From: Spirochaetia bacterium
GTDB taxonomy: Bacteria; Spirochaetota; Spirochaetia; Treponematales; Breznakiellaceae
Reading direction: 5' to 3'
NCBI GenBank assembly: GCA_026002305.1
Contig: BOBI01000096.1
Location: 1-7,204 of the forward strand
Length of the DNA stretch: 7,204 nt
The translations under genes were made by a program, and so were the position numbers. The notes beneath the pieces are model-generated. The model was not told where the DNA came from and did no database searches. It saw nothing but the letters and a program-made list of their open reading frames with translations. Of this stretch, positions 5,966-7,204 are shown in pieces. How positions within the stretch are numbered: position 1 is the stretch's first letter; each line of letters begins with the position of its first letter.

Positions 5966-7070
5966 ATTAAGAGGATGTAATATAGTGTGGGATATCGGAT
6001 GGGGGCTTACAAACGCCTGTAACTTAGACTGCGAATTTTGTTATAGTAAAAACGTAAGAAGTCAATCAAACGAAATAACCGAAATATCGGTTTACAAAAA
6101 TTTTGTTGATGACAATTTTCACTTGGTTAACAGTGTTAATTATGGCACCGGCGAGAACAGTCTTTGCGATAACTGGATTGAAATAATTAGGTATGTTAAT
6201 GAAAGGTTTCCGCATGTTATTCAGGGACTGACAACAAACGGTTATCTAAGCGAACTGTGTAAGAATAACAGCACCGCCGAAAGTATCGTCATTGAATGTT
6301 TAAAAGAAGTTGATGTCTCTCTTGATTTCGGGGACAAGCTTCATCACAACAGATTTAGAGGTAACGTGTTTGTTTACGATTGGATTATTCAAACGTTATC
6401 ATTTTGTAAAAAATATAAAATAAGAACGACAATTGTTTTTCTTGGCACAAATAAAACCTTGGAAATCTCCAATATAAAAAGTTTATTTAATCTTGCAAAA
6501 AAATATGATACCATAATAAGGCTTAACCTATATAGACCTGCATACGGCATAAATGAAAGATCGAGAAAATTCATTCCTGATTTTGAAGTTATAAAAAATG
6601 CATTTGAATATATAAGCGACAACTATAAAATAATTAGTCTGTCCGACCCGCTCTTTTCCGCAATTTTTACGTATGGCGATGAGCCTAAAACCGACCCTTC
6701 CGGATTGAGCAGTATAAGAATATTACCAGATGGCAGCATTACCCCGTCAACGTATTTAGTTTCAAGCGAATTCAGACAATCAAATATACTAGAAAAAAAC
6801 ATTTTAACCAAGTTGGAACAGGGTGGCTTTAAAAATCTTATTGATCGTTCTATTCCGAAAGAATGTATAGGTTGCAACTACGAGTCCGTTTGCAAAGGCG
6901 GAACTTTTGATAGGCGTTACTTATGGTACAAAGATTTCAAAAGAAAAGACCCATATTGCCCATATGGAAATGGATGTGATACCGTCATACGCAAGCTGAA
7001 AGTCACAACAAACCCAGATTTTCAATCGGTGCATAATGGTTATTTGCCTACGCTGTTTTTTAGCAACTGA
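5955..7070 (+). CDS. second radical SAM enzyme with partial SPASM tail
   Basis: This 371-residue protein has the radical SAM signature CNLDCEFCY with Cys22, Cys26 and Cys29 very near the N-terminus (after WDIGWGLTNA), then NYGTGEN (62-68) where most members have GGEP, and LTTNGYL (92-98). The tail has RILPDGSITPSTYLV (255-269), in which the first SPASM cysteine is replaced by Ser/Thr, followed by CIGCNYESVC (Cys304, Cys307, Cys313) and Cys335 and Cys341. This suggests one extra iron-sulfur cluster instead of two. The start ATG 5955 lies inside the end of the preceding radical SAM gene, so translation is coupled. It is unlike its neighbour in sequence beyond the shared motifs, so this is not a recent duplication; the two probably act on one substrate in turn or as a pair. 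Its stop is 12 bases before the HAD gene. The reaction is unknown. Confidence 0.87.
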   Translation: MKYKLRGCNIVWDIGWGLTNACNLDCEFCYSKNVRSQSNEITEISVYKNFVDDNFHLVNSVNYGTGENSLCDNWIEIIRYVNERFPHVIQGLTTNGYLSELCKNNSTAESIVIECLKEVDVSLDFGDKLHHNRFRGNVFVYDWIIQTLSFCKKYKIRTTIVFLGTNKTLEISNIKSLFNLAKKYDTIIRLNLYRPAYGINERSRKFIPDFEVIKNAFEYISDNYKIISLSDPLFSAIFTYGDEPKTDPSGLSSIRILPDGSITPSTYLVSSEFRQSNILEKNILTKLEQGGFKNLIDRSIPKECIGCNYESVCKGGTFDRRYLWYKDFKRKDPYCPYGNGCDTVIRKLKVTTNPDFQSVHNGYLPTLFFSN

Positions 7071-7082
7071 GAAGGAGATAAA

Positions 7083-7204
7083 GTGATACGGACGCAATAT
7101 ACGCTAATATTCGATTTAGGAGGGGTTTTTTTTACAGACGGTACTGATAAGGCAATCAATATCATAAGTGAAAAATATTCTATTGACAAAAAGGCGGTAA
7201 CCGA
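7083..7204 (+). CDS. HAD-family hydrolase, 5' part only
   Basis: The first 40 codons of a haloacid-dehalogenase-type hydrolase run off the window edge. The text MIRTQYTLIFDLGGVFFTDG carries HAD motif I as FDLGGV, with nucleophile Asp11, the form common in subfamily IA phosphatases and dehalogenases. The start is GTG 7083, supported by AAGGAG (7072-7077) five bases upstream. It follows the second radical SAM gene by 12 bases and so belongs to the same operon. A phosphatase would fit removal of a phosphate from an intermediate, or end-healing of RNA for the ligase, but the rest of the gene is needed to choose. Confidence 0.75.
   Translation, partial: MIRTQYTLIFDLGGVFFTDGTDKAINIISEKYSIDKKAVT

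Noticed and set aside
4514..7070. Tandem duplication of one radical SAM gene
   Set aside because: The two enzymes share only the cluster motifs and differ in N-terminal extension, length and SPASM pattern, so a recent duplication is not supported.

Overview
The window looks like an accessory region of an AT-rich, probably fermentative anaerobic bacterium. The purine-rich Shine-Dalgarno sequences, low GC and gene families would fit Clostridia or a similar gut lineage, but nothing here fixes the taxon. No rRNA, tRNA, CRISPR array or complete insertion sequence was seen.

Left edge (1-941). An A/T homopolymer-rich stretch leads to a start codon at 115, a run of 15 C at 149-163, and then a clearly recognisable sugar-1-phosphate-type nucleotidyltransferase domain (GGKGTRL signature) that stops after about 190 residues. 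The start and the domain are one base out of frame across the C run. The gene is therefore either a phase-variable locus in its OFF state or carries a homopolymer indel, and it is also cut short at its 3' end. This part is visibly richer in GC than most of what follows. From 677 to 941 there is no intact gene: there is a weak, stop-riddled protein-like trace and then two perfect palindromes (854-871 and 893-911) just before the first intact gene.

Operon (942 to the right edge). Seven recognisable genes, all on the + strand, are packed with gaps of 1 to 34 bases or small overlaps: (1) a T4 Rnl1-type RNA ligase with all active-site motifs; (2) an adenosine-deaminase-family metal hydrolase with its metal and catalytic residues; (3) a protein with two membrane segments and a cytosolic domain of unknown, possibly phospholipase-D-like, type; (4) a class I SAM methyltransferase; (5) a radical SAM/SPASM enzyme; (6) a second radical SAM enzyme with an incomplete SPASM-like tail; (7) the start of a HAD-family phosphatase, cut by the window edge. 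A 12-codon reading frame with a strong ribosome binding site lies between genes 4 and 5 and overlaps the start of gene 5.

The layout suggests one transcription unit joining an RNA-repair or nucleotide-processing half (ligase, deaminase, membrane protein) to a radical-chemistry modification half (methyltransferase, two radical SAM enzymes, phosphatase). Individual family calls are firm for the ligase, deaminase, methyltransferase and radical SAM genes. The joint function is unknown to me. Candidate readings are an RNA-targeting conflict or defence system, or a biosynthetic cluster for a modified peptide or nucleoside.
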